Source of the DNA: Clostridiales bacterium UBA2432
GTDB taxonomy: Bacteria > Bacillota > Clostridia > Lachnospirales > Vallitaleaceae
Assembly (NCBI GenBank): GCA_002342805.1
Contig: DDQW01000021.1
Coordinates: forward strand, 5,385 to 69,384
Direction: 5' to 3'
DNA length: 64,000 nucleotides
Shown one piece after another: positions 26,824-35,540 of this stretch (its first letter is position 1; each line of letters opens with the position of its first letter). A program made the translations under genes and the position numbers. The notes under the pieces were generated by a model that was not told the origin of the DNA, did no database searches, and saw only the letters and a list, made by a program, of their open reading frames with translations.

Positions 26824-28290
26824 GTGGATAACAAAATCATGCTTATAACGTACGCAGACAGCTTAGGAAAGAATTTAAAAGAGTTAAAGGAGATTGTTGA
26901 TGGTCATTTTCGCGAGGAAATAGGGGCAATACATATATTGCCCTTCTATCCGTCTTCAGCAGATCGAGGATTTGCACCCATGACATACAGAGAAGTTGAC
27001 CCGGCATTTGGAACATGGGAAGATATTAAAGCAATTAGTAAAGATTATCAGTTAATGTTTGATTTTATGATTAATCATATTTCTAGGTCTTCAAAATATT
27101 ATCAAGACTTTGTAGAAAATAAAGAACAATCACCTTATAAAGACTATTTTATACGTTATAGTGATTTTTGGGAGCATGGATTTCCGACTCAAGAAGAGAT
27201 TGATTTAATCTATAAGCGAAAGCCAAGAGCCCCATATATTGATATTGACTTTAAGGATGGAAGCAGTGATAAGCTATGGTGTACCTTTGATGAAGAACAG
27301 GTGGATTTAGATGTTAGCAAAAAAGCAACCATCGAATTTATTCGAGATAATCTACTCTTTTTAGCGGATGCCGGTGCATCAATGATTCGTTTGGATGCAT
27401 TTGCATACGCAATTAAAAAGAAGGGAACGAATTGCTTCTTCATTGAACCGGATATCTGGATTTTGCTGAAGACGTGTGAGAAAATGCTTGAAGAAAAAGG
27501 TGTCGAAGTCTTACCGGAGATTCATGAACACTATTCTATACAAATGAAAATTGCTGAGCATGATTTGCCGGTTTATGATTTTGCCTTACCCATGCTAGTT
27601 TTACATGGCTTGTATGCGGGGACCAATAAACGATTAAAACACTGGTTAAATATCTGTCCTCGCCACCAATATACAACTTTAGATACCCATGATGGAATTG
27701 GTGTGGTTGATGTTAAAGACTTAATGAAGGATGACGAAATCGAATTTACTAGAGACCAGCTTTATGAAAAAGGGGCAAATGTTAAGCGAAAGTATAGCTC
27801 CAGTGAATACAAAAATCTAGATATTTATCAAATCAATTGTACCTACTACTCAGCACTTGGAAATGATGATGCAGCATATCTCTTGGCAAGAGCAATCCAG
27901 TTTTTTGCACCGGGGATACCCCAAGTCTATTATGTAGGACTTCTTGCCGGAGAAAATGACATTGACCTTTTAGAAAAAACCAAAAATGGTCGAGATATTA
28001 ACCGGCATTACTATTCAAAAGACGAAGTGGTTCATGAAGTGAAGCGTCCAGTGGTTCAAGATATATTGGCACTAATGCGATTTCGAAATCAGTATGAAGC
28101 CTTTGATGGAGAGATTGATATCGATGAAGAAGTTGCCGATCATGAATTAAGAATTACATGGACAAAGAATGGAGCTAAAGCAGTTCTTCAAGCTGATTTA
28201 CAAAGCAAAGCGTTTTGTATTGAATATATAGATGTGGATACAAAGCAGTGGAGGACTATTGTGTTGCCGAGCCAGCAACTAAAAGAATAG
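26824..28290 (+). CDS. gtfA: GH13_18 sucrose-phosphorylase family enzyme
   Basis: The 488-residue protein has no signal peptide. Sucrose phosphorylases split sucrose with phosphate into glucose 1-phosphate and fructose. The nucleophile Asp191 in IRLDAFAYAIKKKGTNCFF, acid/base Glu232 in PEIHEH and the DTHDGIGVVD block are present, as are QINCTYYSALGNDD and FFAPGIPQVYYVGLLAGENDI. The positions match those of the well-studied bifidobacterial enzyme almost exactly. Relatives in this subfamily use sucrose 6'-phosphate, glucosylglycerol or glucosylglycerate instead, and loop differences (HWLNICPRHQYTT) leave this open. It uses a GTG start behind AGGAGGAATT. It sits in the importer operon, so imported disaccharide would be phosphorolysed without ATP. 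Confidence 0.88.
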   Translation: MDNKIMLITYADSLGKNLKELKEIVDGHFREEIGAIHILPFYPSSADRGFAPMTYREVDPAFGTWEDIKAISKDYQLMFDFMINHISRSSKYYQDFVENKEQSPYKDYFIRYSDFWEHGFPTQEEIDLIYKRKPRAPYIDIDFKDGSSDKLWCTFDEEQVDLDVSKKATIEFIRDNLLFLADAGASMIRLDAFAYAIKKKGTNCFFIEPDIWILLKTCEKMLEEKGVEVLPEIHEHYSIQMKIAEHDLPVYDFALPMLVLHGLYAGTNKRLKHWLNICPRHQYTTLDTHDGIGVVDVKDLMKDDEIEFTRDQLYEKGANVKRKYSSSEYKNLDIYQINCTYYSALGNDDAAYLLARAIQFFAPGIPQVYYVGLLAGENDIDLLEKTKNGRDINRHYYSKDEVVHEVKRPVVQDILALMRFRNQYEAFDGEIDIDEEVADHELRITWTKNGAKAVLQADLQSKAFCIEYIDVDTKQWRTIVLPSQQLKE

Positions 28291-28302
28291 GATTATTAAG
28301 CC

Positions 28303-28332
28303 AAAGATGCGGACAGTAGGTTCGCATCTTTT
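28303..28332 (+). terminator. Terminator after the phosphorylase operon
   Basis: AAAGATGCG pairs perfectly with CGCATCTTT around an eleven-base loop, ending in four T. Confidence 0.7.
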
Positions 28333-28341
28333 AAAAAACAC

Positions 28342-28370
28342 TTGCGGAAAACGGTTTCCTAAGCTATCAT
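28342..28370 (+). promoter_or_regulatory. glgP promoter with LacI-type operator between -35 and -10
   Basis: TTGCGG (28342-28347), 17 bases, TATCAT (28365-28370). GGAAAACGGTTTCC (28346-28359) is a near-perfect palindrome centred on CG inside the spacer. It shares GAAAACGGTT with the two sites at 23460 and 23602, so the same LacI protein may control it. Confidence 0.55.
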
Positions 28371-28406
28371 TAGAACATCAATATTAGGAATTTTAAGGAG
28401 GAAAAC

Positions 28407-30677
28407 ATGAATTTTGAAATGCATTTGTCGAACTTAACGCAGAAACTACATGGAAAAACGATAGAGATGTGTAGTGATGAACAGCTCTATGAAGCTGTAT
28501 TATATCTCGTGAAAGAGTATACAGATAAAAAACCGGTCATTCAAGGAAAGAAAAAAGTCTATTATATTTCATCCGAATTTTTAATTGGAAAATTATTATC
28601 AAATAACCTCATTAACTTAGGAATTTATGATGAACTGAACGCATTATTAGAAAGCAAAGGTAAATCCCTTGCACGGCTTGAAGAGATTGAACCGGAACCA
28701 TCTTTAGGTAATGGTGGATTAGGTCGCCTAGCAGCATGTTTTTTGGATTCTATTGCAACGCTTAACATGGCGGGCGATGGGATTGGCCTAAATTATCACT
28801 ATGGATTGTTCAAGCAAACCTTCAAAAATTTTAAACAATATCCTGAGAAAAATGATTGGATTGAAACCCACAGTTGGCTGACGAAAACGGATACATCCTA
28901 TACAGTTTCTTTTGGAGATCAAGAGGTTGAGTCCGTCCTATATGAGATCGATGTTATTGGCTACCAAGGCAATAAAAATAAGCTCCGTCTTTTTGATTTA
29001 AAATCTATCGATCCGACCATGGTAGGGGAAGGGATTACATTTGATAAAACTCAAGTCGACAAGAATTTGACCCTCTTTTTGTATCCGGATGATTCGGATA
29101 AGGATGGACACCTCTTACGTATTTATCAACAATATTTTATGGTTAGCAATGGCGCTCAATTCATTATGGATGAGATTAAAACAAAGAACTATGATCTACG
29201 AAAATTGAATGAGCATGTTGTGGTTCAAATTAATGATACACACCCAACGATGGTTATTCCGGAATTGATTCGTCTTCTTTTAAAAGAAGGTATAGATATG
29301 GATGAAGCCATTGATATTGTGACAAAAACTTGTGCCTACACGAACCATACCATCTTAGCAGAAGCTCTTGAAAAATGGCCGCTCGAATATATCAAAGAGG
29401 TTGTACCTCAGTTGGTGCCAATTATTGAAAAGTTAAATAAACGTATCCAGCAAAAGCATAAGGCATCCAATGTTCAAATTATTGATCAAGACGGTCGGGT
29501 ACATATGGCACACTTGGCTATCCACTATGGTTTCTCAGTCAATGGTGTTGCTGCAATTCATACAGATATATTAAAAGAGACGGAATTGCAACAGTTCTAT
29601 AAACTGTATCCTCATAAGTTTAATAATAAAACAAATGGGATTACTTTTAGACGTTGGTTAATCGGATGTAATCCCAAGTTGACCCTGTTTTTAAAAGAGC
29701 ATATAGGGGATGAATTTTCAAAAGATGCAACAAAGTTAGAAGGACTTCTTGATTATATTGACGACGAGCAAGCGCTTGAAACATTAAGACGAATTAAACG
29801 TGAGAATAAAGAAAATCTTGTTGAATACATGAAGACGCATCAGAATGTAACGTTGAATCCGAACTCGATTTTTGATATTCAAATTAAGCGCTTGCATGAA
29901 TATAAACGTCAACAAATGAATGCTTTATATATTATTCATAAATATTTGCAGATAAAACGAGGTATTGTTCCTAAAACACCCTTAACCTTTATTTTTGGAG
30001 CAAAGGCGGCCCCGGCATATACCATTGCTCAAGATATTATACATCTCTTACTTGTTCTTCAAGAAATCATTGAGCATGATGAAGACGTCAATAAACATAT
30101 GCAAGTTGTGATGGTTGAAAATTACAATGTAAGCAAAGCGGAAAAACTCATTCCTGCATGTGATGTCTCTGAGCAGATTTCATTGGCATCAAAAGAAGCT
30201 TCGGGAACAGGAAATATGAAGTTTATGCTTAATGGGGCTCTTACCTTAGGAACGTCCGATGGAGCGAATGTAGAGATTAATGATCTTGTTGGGGATGACA
30301 ATATTTACACATTTGGTAAAAAATCTGATGAAGTCATTCAACACTATAAAAACGGGACCTATAGTGCCAAATCTCTGTATAAAAAAAGCAAAGTCATCCA
30401 AGAAGCACTTGATTTTATTCAGTCAAAAGAGGTTATGAAATATGGAGATCAAGAGAATTTGACCCGTTTATACAATGAAATTCTGAATAAAGATTATTTT
30501 ATGACCTTGCTTGATTTTGAAGAGTATGTCATAACCAAGGATGCTATGTTTGAGGATTACTTAGATCAAGAAGCCTGGACAAAAAAATGCTTAGTAAACA
30601 TTGCTAAAGCCGGATTTTTTTCATCGGATCGAACAATACACGAGTACAATCAAGATATTTGGAAGCTAAACGTGTAA
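28407..30677 (+). CDS. glgP: Glycogen/maltodextrin phosphorylase (GT35)
   Basis: The 756-residue protein is a pyridoxal-phosphate enzyme that releases glucose 1-phosphate from alpha-1,4-glucans. EPEPSLGNGGLGRLAACFLDS is the substrate/phosphate loop, VVQINDTHPTMVIPELIRLL and THTILAEALEKW follow, FDIQIKRLHEYKRQQMN is conserved, and Lys605 in GTGNMKFMLNG holds the cofactor. It is shorter than the 800-residue animal forms but normal for clostridial ones. It stands between two sugar-import operons with its own promoter and supplies the same product as the preceding gene. Confidence 0.95.
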   Translation: MNFEMHLSNLTQKLHGKTIEMCSDEQLYEAVLYLVKEYTDKKPVIQGKKKVYYISSEFLIGKLLSNNLINLGIYDELNALLESKGKSLARLEEIEPEPSLGNGGLGRLAACFLDSIATLNMAGDGIGLNYHYGLFKQTFKNFKQYPEKNDWIETHSWLTKTDTSYTVSFGDQEVESVLYEIDVIGYQGNKNKLRLFDLKSIDPTMVGEGITFDKTQVDKNLTLFLYPDDSDKDGHLLRIYQQYFMVSNGAQFIMDEIKTKNYDLRKLNEHVVVQINDTHPTMVIPELIRLLLKEGIDMDEAIDIVTKTCAYTNHTILAEALEKWPLEYIKEVVPQLVPIIEKLNKRIQQKHKASNVQIIDQDGRVHMAHLAIHYGFSVNGVAAIHTDILKETELQQFYKLYPHKFNNKTNGITFRRWLIGCNPKLTLFLKEHIGDEFSKDATKLEGLLDYIDDEQALETLRRIKRENKENLVEYMKTHQNVTLNPNSIFDIQIKRLHEYKRQQMNALYIIHKYLQIKRGIVPKTPLTFIFGAKAAPAYTIAQDIIHLLLVLQEIIEHDEDVNKHMQVVMVENYNVSKAEKLIPACDVSEQISLASKEASGTGNMKFMLNGALTLGTSDGANVEINDLVGDDNIYTFGKKSDEVIQHYKNGTYSAKSLYKKSKVIQEALDFIQSKEVMKYGDQENLTRLYNEILNKDYFMTLLDFEEYVITKDAMFEDYLDQEAWTKKCLVNIAKAGFFSSDRTIHEYNQDIWKLNV

Positions 30678-30702
30678 TATTACATAAAATATAAAAACAC
30701 AC

Positions 30703-30731
30703 TTGCTAATTTTTGGGGATTGTGCTAATAT
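30703..30731 (+). promoter_or_regulatory. Promoter of the fourth importer operon
   Basis: TTGCTA (30703-30708), 17 bases, TAATAT (30726-30731). The expected start site, near 30738, falls in the first unit of the tandem repeat array that follows. Confidence 0.6.
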
Positions 30732-30734
30732 ACT

Positions 30735-30782
30735 GTTAACGGTTCCGGTAACGTTACTGATAACGATACCGAGAACGTTAAC
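30735..30782 (+). repeat. Four tandem 12-bp operator-like repeats
   Basis: The units are GTTAACGGTTCC, GGTAACGTTACT, GATAACGATACC and GAGAACGTTAAC. All four have AACG at the same place, so four CG centres lie exactly 12 bases apart. The outer ends are inverted copies of each other (GTTAACG and CGTTAAC), making the whole 48 bases a rough palindrome. The position at the transcription start and the AACG core point to a LacI-family repressor site, probably for the LacI protein encoded at 35541. As RNA it could also fold into a long stem. Confidence 0.7.
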
Positions 30783-30817
30783 AAAATTCAAGCAAAGATA
30801 AAAGGAGAGAAAAAAGC

Positions 30818-32245
30818 ATGAAAAATTGGGTGGTAAAGATTTTAGCATTATCAATGGTTTTAGTTTTATTTGTTGGCTGTAGTGGATCAGATGATTCGTC
30901 AGACGGTGCAAATGATACGGTTTCAAACGATACAGAAGAACAAACAGATACAAACGGCGCAGAGTCAACAGATGATGCAAGCGAAGGAGATACAGAAGAA
31001 GGATCCGTATATTTCTTGAATTTCAAACCTGAGATTGAAGAAGTATGGCAAAAAATCGCTAAGGAGTATACAGAAAGCACTGGAGTTGATGTAAAAGTTG
31101 TTACGGCAGCCGCAGGAACATACGAGCAAACACTTCGTTCAGAAATTGCAAAAAGTGATGCGCCAACATTATTCCAAATTAACGGTCCGGTAGGATACGA
31201 ATCTTGGAAAGGCTATACAAAAGACCTATCCGATACAGATTTATATAGCTGGTTATTAGATAAAAGCTTAGTGGTTACGGGAGAAGACGGTGGAGCATAT
31301 GGTATCCCTTACGTTGTTGAAGGTTATGGAATTATTTATAACGATGCAATTATGGACCAATACTTTGCTTCAGCAAGCAAATCGACCTCATATAGCTCAA
31401 TGGATGAAATCAATAACTTCCAAGCTTTACAAGCCGTTGTTGAAGATATGACAGCGATTAAAGATGAATTAGGTATTCAAGGTGTATTTGCTTCAACATC
31501 ATTTTCAACTGGAGAAGACTGGAGATGGCAAACACATTTAGCAAACTTACCTATTTACTATGAATTCAAAGACAAAGGCCTTGGCGATGCAGCAGAGATT
31601 GATTTGACTTACGGACAAGAATACAAAAATATATTTGACCTATACATTAACAACTCAATAACAAAACCAACATTATTAAGTTCAAAAACAGTAAATGATT
31701 CAATGGCAGAATTTGCGTTAGGCCAAGTTGCAATGGTTCAAAACGGTAACTGGGGCTGGGGACAGATTAATGGTGTTGATGGAAATGTTGTTGCCGAAGA
31801 AGATGTAAAATTCTTGCCAATTTACACAGGTGTTGAAGGTGAAGAAAACCAAGGCTTATGTACTGGGACAGAGAACTTCTTCAGTATCAACTCACAAGCA
31901 CCAGAAGCTGACCAACAAGCATCTATCGAATTTATTGAATGGTTATTCTCATCAGATGAAGGCAAAAACTATGTAACCAACGAATTTGGATTTATCGCTC
32001 CGTTTAATACATTTGGCGATGATGAAACACCAACAGATCCATTAGCAAAAGAAGTTCTTCGATATATGGCAGATGATTCATTAACGTCTGTGTCATGGAA
32101 CTTTACAGCATTCCCATCACAGCAATTTAAAGATATTCTTGGATACTCACTTCTTGATTATGCGCAAGGAACAGGTGATTGGGATGGAGTTGAAGCAGCA
32201 TTTGTTGATGGTTGGAAAGATGAAAAAGCAGCCACAGCTCAATAA
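30818..32245 (+). CDS. Lipoprotein sugar-binding protein (maltodextrin type)
   Basis: The 475-residue protein has lipobox LFVGC (Cys21) and an acidic linker rich in Asp, Glu, Thr and Ser to about residue 63. The mature part starts SVYFLNFKPEIEEVWQKIAKE and includes GIPYVVEGYGIIYNDAIMD and VAMVQNGNWGWGQINGVDG. An AAAGGAGAG site precedes the ATG. The operon ends with MalQ, so maltodextrins are the likely ligand. The protein resembles the binding protein at 23677 in design. Confidence 0.92.
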   Translation: MKNWVVKILALSMVLVLFVGCSGSDDSSDGANDTVSNDTEEQTDTNGAESTDDASEGDTEEGSVYFLNFKPEIEEVWQKIAKEYTESTGVDVKVVTAAAGTYEQTLRSEIAKSDAPTLFQINGPVGYESWKGYTKDLSDTDLYSWLLDKSLVVTGEDGGAYGIPYVVEGYGIIYNDAIMDQYFASASKSTSYSSMDEINNFQALQAVVEDMTAIKDELGIQGVFASTSFSTGEDWRWQTHLANLPIYYEFKDKGLGDAAEIDLTYGQEYKNIFDLYINNSITKPTLLSSKTVNDSMAEFALGQVAMVQNGNWGWGQINGVDGNVVAEEDVKFLPIYTGVEGEENQGLCTGTENFFSINSQAPEADQQASIEFIEWLFSSDEGKNYVTNEFGFIAPFNTFGDDETPTDPLAKEVLRYMADDSLTSVSWNFTAFPSQQFKDILGYSLLDYAQGTGDWDGVEAAFVDGWKDEKAATAQ

Positions 32246-32277
32246 ATAAGAGCAGTCACTTTTGTGGAATCATATTC

Positions 32278-32305
32278 AAAGGGTAAGCCTTAAAGCTTAC
32301 CCTTT
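32278..32305 (+). terminator. Stem-loop between binding-protein and permease genes
   Basis: AAAGGGTAAGC pairs perfectly with GCTTACCCTTT around CTTAAA, with no T-run beyond the stem. It sits between the binding-protein stop and the permease ribosome site. Confidence 0.65.
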
Positions 32306-32326
32306 AGTTAACTAAGGAGGAGTCAC

Positions 32327-33169
32327 ATGCAAAAGACAATAAAAAGATACTTTTTTGTTTTTGTTTTCCCAACACTACTGGCATTTATTGTTGTATTTAT
32401 TGTACCTTTTCTTATGGGTATCTATCTGTCCTTTACAGAGTTTACAACAGTAACGGATTCAACATGGGTAGGACTAGACAATTATGTAAAAGTGTTTCAA
32501 GATCCAACGTTTGTTCGGGCAATGGGCTTTACCGGAGCGTTTACTCTTGTTTCAGTGATATCAATTAACCTATTAGCCTTTACCATCGCCTTGCTATTAA
32601 CAAGAGGGATTCGCGGAACGAATATTTTTAGAACGGTTTTCTTTATGCCAAACCTCATTGGTGGAATTGTTCTAGGATATATTTGGCAATTAATTCTTAA
32701 TGGTGTTTTATATAAGTTTGACCGGACATTGACTTTTGCGCCGGAATATGGATTTTGGGGTTTGGTTATTCTTATGAATTGGCAAATGATTGGTTATATG
32801 ATGGTTATCTACATTGCAGGTATTCAAAACATACCGGGTGAACTAAATGAAGCGGCAAAAATTGATGGTGCATCAAGATGGCAGATACTAAAAAATGTCA
32901 CAATTCCTATGGTTATGCCATCCTTTACAATTTCATTATTTTTAACGTTAACGAATTCTTTTAAATTGTTTGACCAAAACTTAGCGCTTACAGGTGGAGC
33001 CCCTGCAGCCAAGACAGAGATGTTAGCTTTAAATATCTATAACACATTTTACGGTCGAACCGGTTGGGAAGGTGTGGGTCAGGCAAAAGCTGTTATTTTC
33101 TTTATCATTGTAGCGGTGATTGCATTAACTCAGTTGAATATGAGTCGTAAGAGGGAGGTACAACACTAA
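32327..33169 (+). CDS. ABC sugar transporter permease, MalF/UgpA type
   Basis: The 280-residue protein has about six membrane helices starting at FFVFVFPTLLAFIVVFIVPF. The coupling loop is NEAAKIDGASRWQILKNVTIPMVMP, followed by the late signature LALTGGAPAAKTEMLALNIYN. It follows AAGGAGGAG. Its stop overlaps the next start by one base. Confidence 0.92.
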   Translation: MQKTIKRYFFVFVFPTLLAFIVVFIVPFLMGIYLSFTEFTTVTDSTWVGLDNYVKVFQDPTFVRAMGFTGAFTLVSVISINLLAFTIALLLTRGIRGTNIFRTVFFMPNLIGGIVLGYIWQLILNGVLYKFDRTLTFAPEYGFWGLVILMNWQMIGYMMVIYIAGIQNIPGELNEAAKIDGASRWQILKNVTIPMVMPSFTISLFLTLTNSFKLFDQNLALTGGAPAAKTEMLALNIYNTFYGRTGWEGVGQAKAVIFFIIVAVIALTQLNMSRKREVQH

Positions 33170-34011
33170 TGAAAAGTACAAAAAAACGGACGAAATTTGA
33201 AAAACCATTAATTTTATTTTTTGTATTTCTTTCAGCAGCATTTCTTTTTCCGATTTATGAAATTGCAATGAACTCCTTAAAAGGCCGATTTTTTATAGCG
33301 GACGATCCATTTAGTCTTCCGACAGAAGAAACATTTGTTGGATTATTAAATTATACAGAAGGAATTGGAAAAATCGGATTTTTTCAAGCCTTTGGTTGGT
33401 CTGTATGGATTACAGTTGCATCGGTAGCCGTTATTATTTTCTTTACCTCAATGACAGCTTGGTACATCGTTCGTGTGAATAACATAATGACGTCGGGACT
33501 TTACTATCTCTTTGTCTTTGCAATGATTGTTCCTTTCCAGATGGTCATGTTTACCATGTCAAAAGTGGCCAATATTTTACGTTTAGATAATCCCTTTGGA
33601 ATAATTTTTGTCTATCTGGGCTTTGGAGCAGGGCTTGCCGTATTTATGTTTAGTGGATTTATTAAATCAATTCCACTAGAAATAGAAGAAGCTGCAATGA
33701 TGGATGGATGTAACCCAATTCAGTTGTTTTTTAAAATTATTATGCCAATCCTTAAACCAACAGCCATTACAATTACTATTTTACAAACAATGTGGATATG
33801 GAACGACTACTTGTTGCCTTACCTCGTTTTAGGAACAGACTATAAGACAATACCCATTGCAATACAGTATTTACGCGGTGGATATGGTTCGATTGACATG
33901 GGTGCCATGATGGCAATGTTAGTTTTAGCAATATTACCGATCGTTATCTTGTATCTATTCGGTCAGAAGTATATAATTGAAGGTGTAGTAGCCGGAGCAG
34001 TTAAAGGTTGA
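33169..34011 (+). CDS. ABC sugar transporter permease, MalG/UgpE type
   Basis: The 280-residue protein has about six membrane helices. FLFPIYEIAMNSLKGRFFIA is the N-terminal signature, EEAAMMDGCNPIQLFFKIIMPILKP the coupling loop (with an unusual Cys-Asn-Pro after the glycine), and GQKYIIEGVVAGAVKG the C-terminus. It is coupled to the preceding gene by TAATG and followed after 13-19 bases by malQ. Confidence 0.92.
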   Translation: MKSTKKRTKFEKPLILFFVFLSAAFLFPIYEIAMNSLKGRFFIADDPFSLPTEETFVGLLNYTEGIGKIGFFQAFGWSVWITVASVAVIIFFTSMTAWYIVRVNNIMTSGLYYLFVFAMIVPFQMVMFTMSKVANILRLDNPFGIIFVYLGFGAGLAVFMFSGFIKSIPLEIEEAAMMDGCNPIQLFFKIIMPILKPTAITITILQTMWIWNDYLLPYLVLGTDYKTIPIAIQYLRGGYGSIDMGAMMAMLVLAILPIVILYLFGQKYIIEGVVAGAVKG

Positions 34012-34030
34012 TGATAGAAAGAGGATGGAT

Positions 34031-35509
34031 ATGAGAGAAGCCGGAGTATTAATGCCTATAGCAAGTTTACCATCAAAATATGGTATCGGAGCCTTTTCAA
34101 AAAGTGCATATGACTTTGTGGATTGGTTGGTTGAAGCAGGACAAAGATATTGGCAAGTTCTGCCCTTAGGTCCGACAGGATATGGGGATAGTCCTTATCA
34201 ATCGTTTTCAACATTTGCGGGTAATCCGTATTTTATCGATTTAGAAGAACTCATACGTTTAGGATACTTAAGCTATGACCAATGTGAAGGGTATGATTTT
34301 GGAGACAATCCGCGATATATTGACTATGAAAAAATATATAATGCAAGGTATCATGTGCTTAAAACAGCCTATTATCAGAGCCATATTTTAGACGATGAGG
34401 ACTTTCGTTTATTTGTTGATAAACAAAAAGAATGGCTCCAAGACTATGCATTGTACATGGTCATCAAAGACTTAAATGACGGAAAAGCCTGGAACCAATG
34501 GGAGCGTCCATTAAAAGAGCGCCAGTCGGAAACAATGGCAAGCATTCGTGAACATTATTCCGAAGAAATTGGATTTTATGAATTCCAGCAATATCTATTT
34601 CATCAACAGTGGATGAAGCTAAAAAACTATGCCAATGAAAAAGGAATCCAAATCATTGGAGATATTCCGATCTATGTAGCCTTTGACTCATCAGATGCTT
34701 GGGCGTCCCCGGAGCTTTTTGAATTTAGTGAAAAGCTAATGCCTTATTGTGTAGCCGGATGCCCACCGGATAGTTTTTCAAGTACAGGCCAGTTATGGGG
34801 GAATCCTCTCTATGATTGGAAAGAGCATAAGCGAACCCACTATACATGGTGGCTTAAACGCTTAAATCATTGTTTCAAATGGTATGATATGGTACGTATT
34901 GATCACTTTCGTGGATTTGATGAATTTTATTCCATACCTAATGGAGATCAAACGGCTGAAAATGGAAGCTGGAAAAAAGGTCCCGGATATGATATATTTA
35001 AACAAATAAATGAATCATTAGTCAATGCAAAAGTCATAGCAGAAGATTTAGGATATTTAACGGAGACCGTTGTTGAACTTCTACGACAAACTGGATATCC
35101 GGGGATGAAAGTATTACAGTTCGCCTTTGATTCGCGTGAAGCGAGTGATTATTTACCGCATAATTATACACAAAATTGTGTTGTCTATACGGGGACACAT
35201 GATAATGATACGGTCAAAGGTTGGTATAGAGCGATTTGTCCTGAAGATAAAGCTTTATGTAATGACTATCTTAATATTCAACCGGAAGATGAAGAAAATA
35301 TTCATTGGCATATGATTCGTGCCGCTTTATCGAGTGTAGCTAAGCTTGCGGTAATACCTATTCAAGATTATCTTGGACTGGGAAGTGAAGCGAGAATAAA
35401 TACACCGTCAACATTAGGCAATAATTGGCATTGGCGATTATACAGCAATGAACTGGATTCAAACTTAGCACAACGTGTAGAGCATATGACAAAACTGTAT
35501 GGGCGTTAA
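34031..35509 (+). CDS. malQ: 4-alpha-glucanotransferase (amylomaltase, GH77)
   Basis: The protein has about 492 residues, normal for bacterial amylomaltases, which join and trim alpha-1,4-glucans in the cytoplasm. Conserved parts are the start AGVLMPIASLPSKYGIGAFS, QVLPLGPTGYGDSPYQSFS, IIGDIPIYVAFDSSDAWA, MVRIDHFRGF with the nucleophile Asp, KVIAEDLGYLT with the acid/base Glu, and YTGTHDNDTVKGW with the third carboxylate. The ATG at 34031 is preferred because AAAGAGG lies 6 bases before it; an ATG at 34025 directly abuts that site. With glycogen phosphorylase it forms a complete maltodextrin route. Confidence 0.95.
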   Translation: MREAGVLMPIASLPSKYGIGAFSKSAYDFVDWLVEAGQRYWQVLPLGPTGYGDSPYQSFSTFAGNPYFIDLEELIRLGYLSYDQCEGYDFGDNPRYIDYEKIYNARYHVLKTAYYQSHILDDEDFRLFVDKQKEWLQDYALYMVIKDLNDGKAWNQWERPLKERQSETMASIREHYSEEIGFYEFQQYLFHQQWMKLKNYANEKGIQIIGDIPIYVAFDSSDAWASPELFEFSEKLMPYCVAGCPPDSFSSTGQLWGNPLYDWKEHKRTHYTWWLKRLNHCFKWYDMVRIDHFRGFDEFYSIPNGDQTAENGSWKKGPGYDIFKQINESLVNAKVIAEDLGYLTETVVELLRQTGYPGMKVLQFAFDSREASDYLPHNYTQNCVVYTGTHDNDTVKGWYRAICPEDKALCNDYLNIQPEDEENIHWHMIRAALSSVAKLAVIPIQDYLGLGSEARINTPSTLGNNWHWRLYSNELDSNLAQRVEHMTKLYGR

Positions 35510-35540
35510 AGGATAATAAAAAAGTTTTGGGGGTCTTAGA

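Noticed and set aside
30735..30782. The 48-base array as a CRISPR-like or minisatellite repeat
   Set aside because: There are no spacers and the units are diverged with conserved AACG cores at a promoter, which fits operators.
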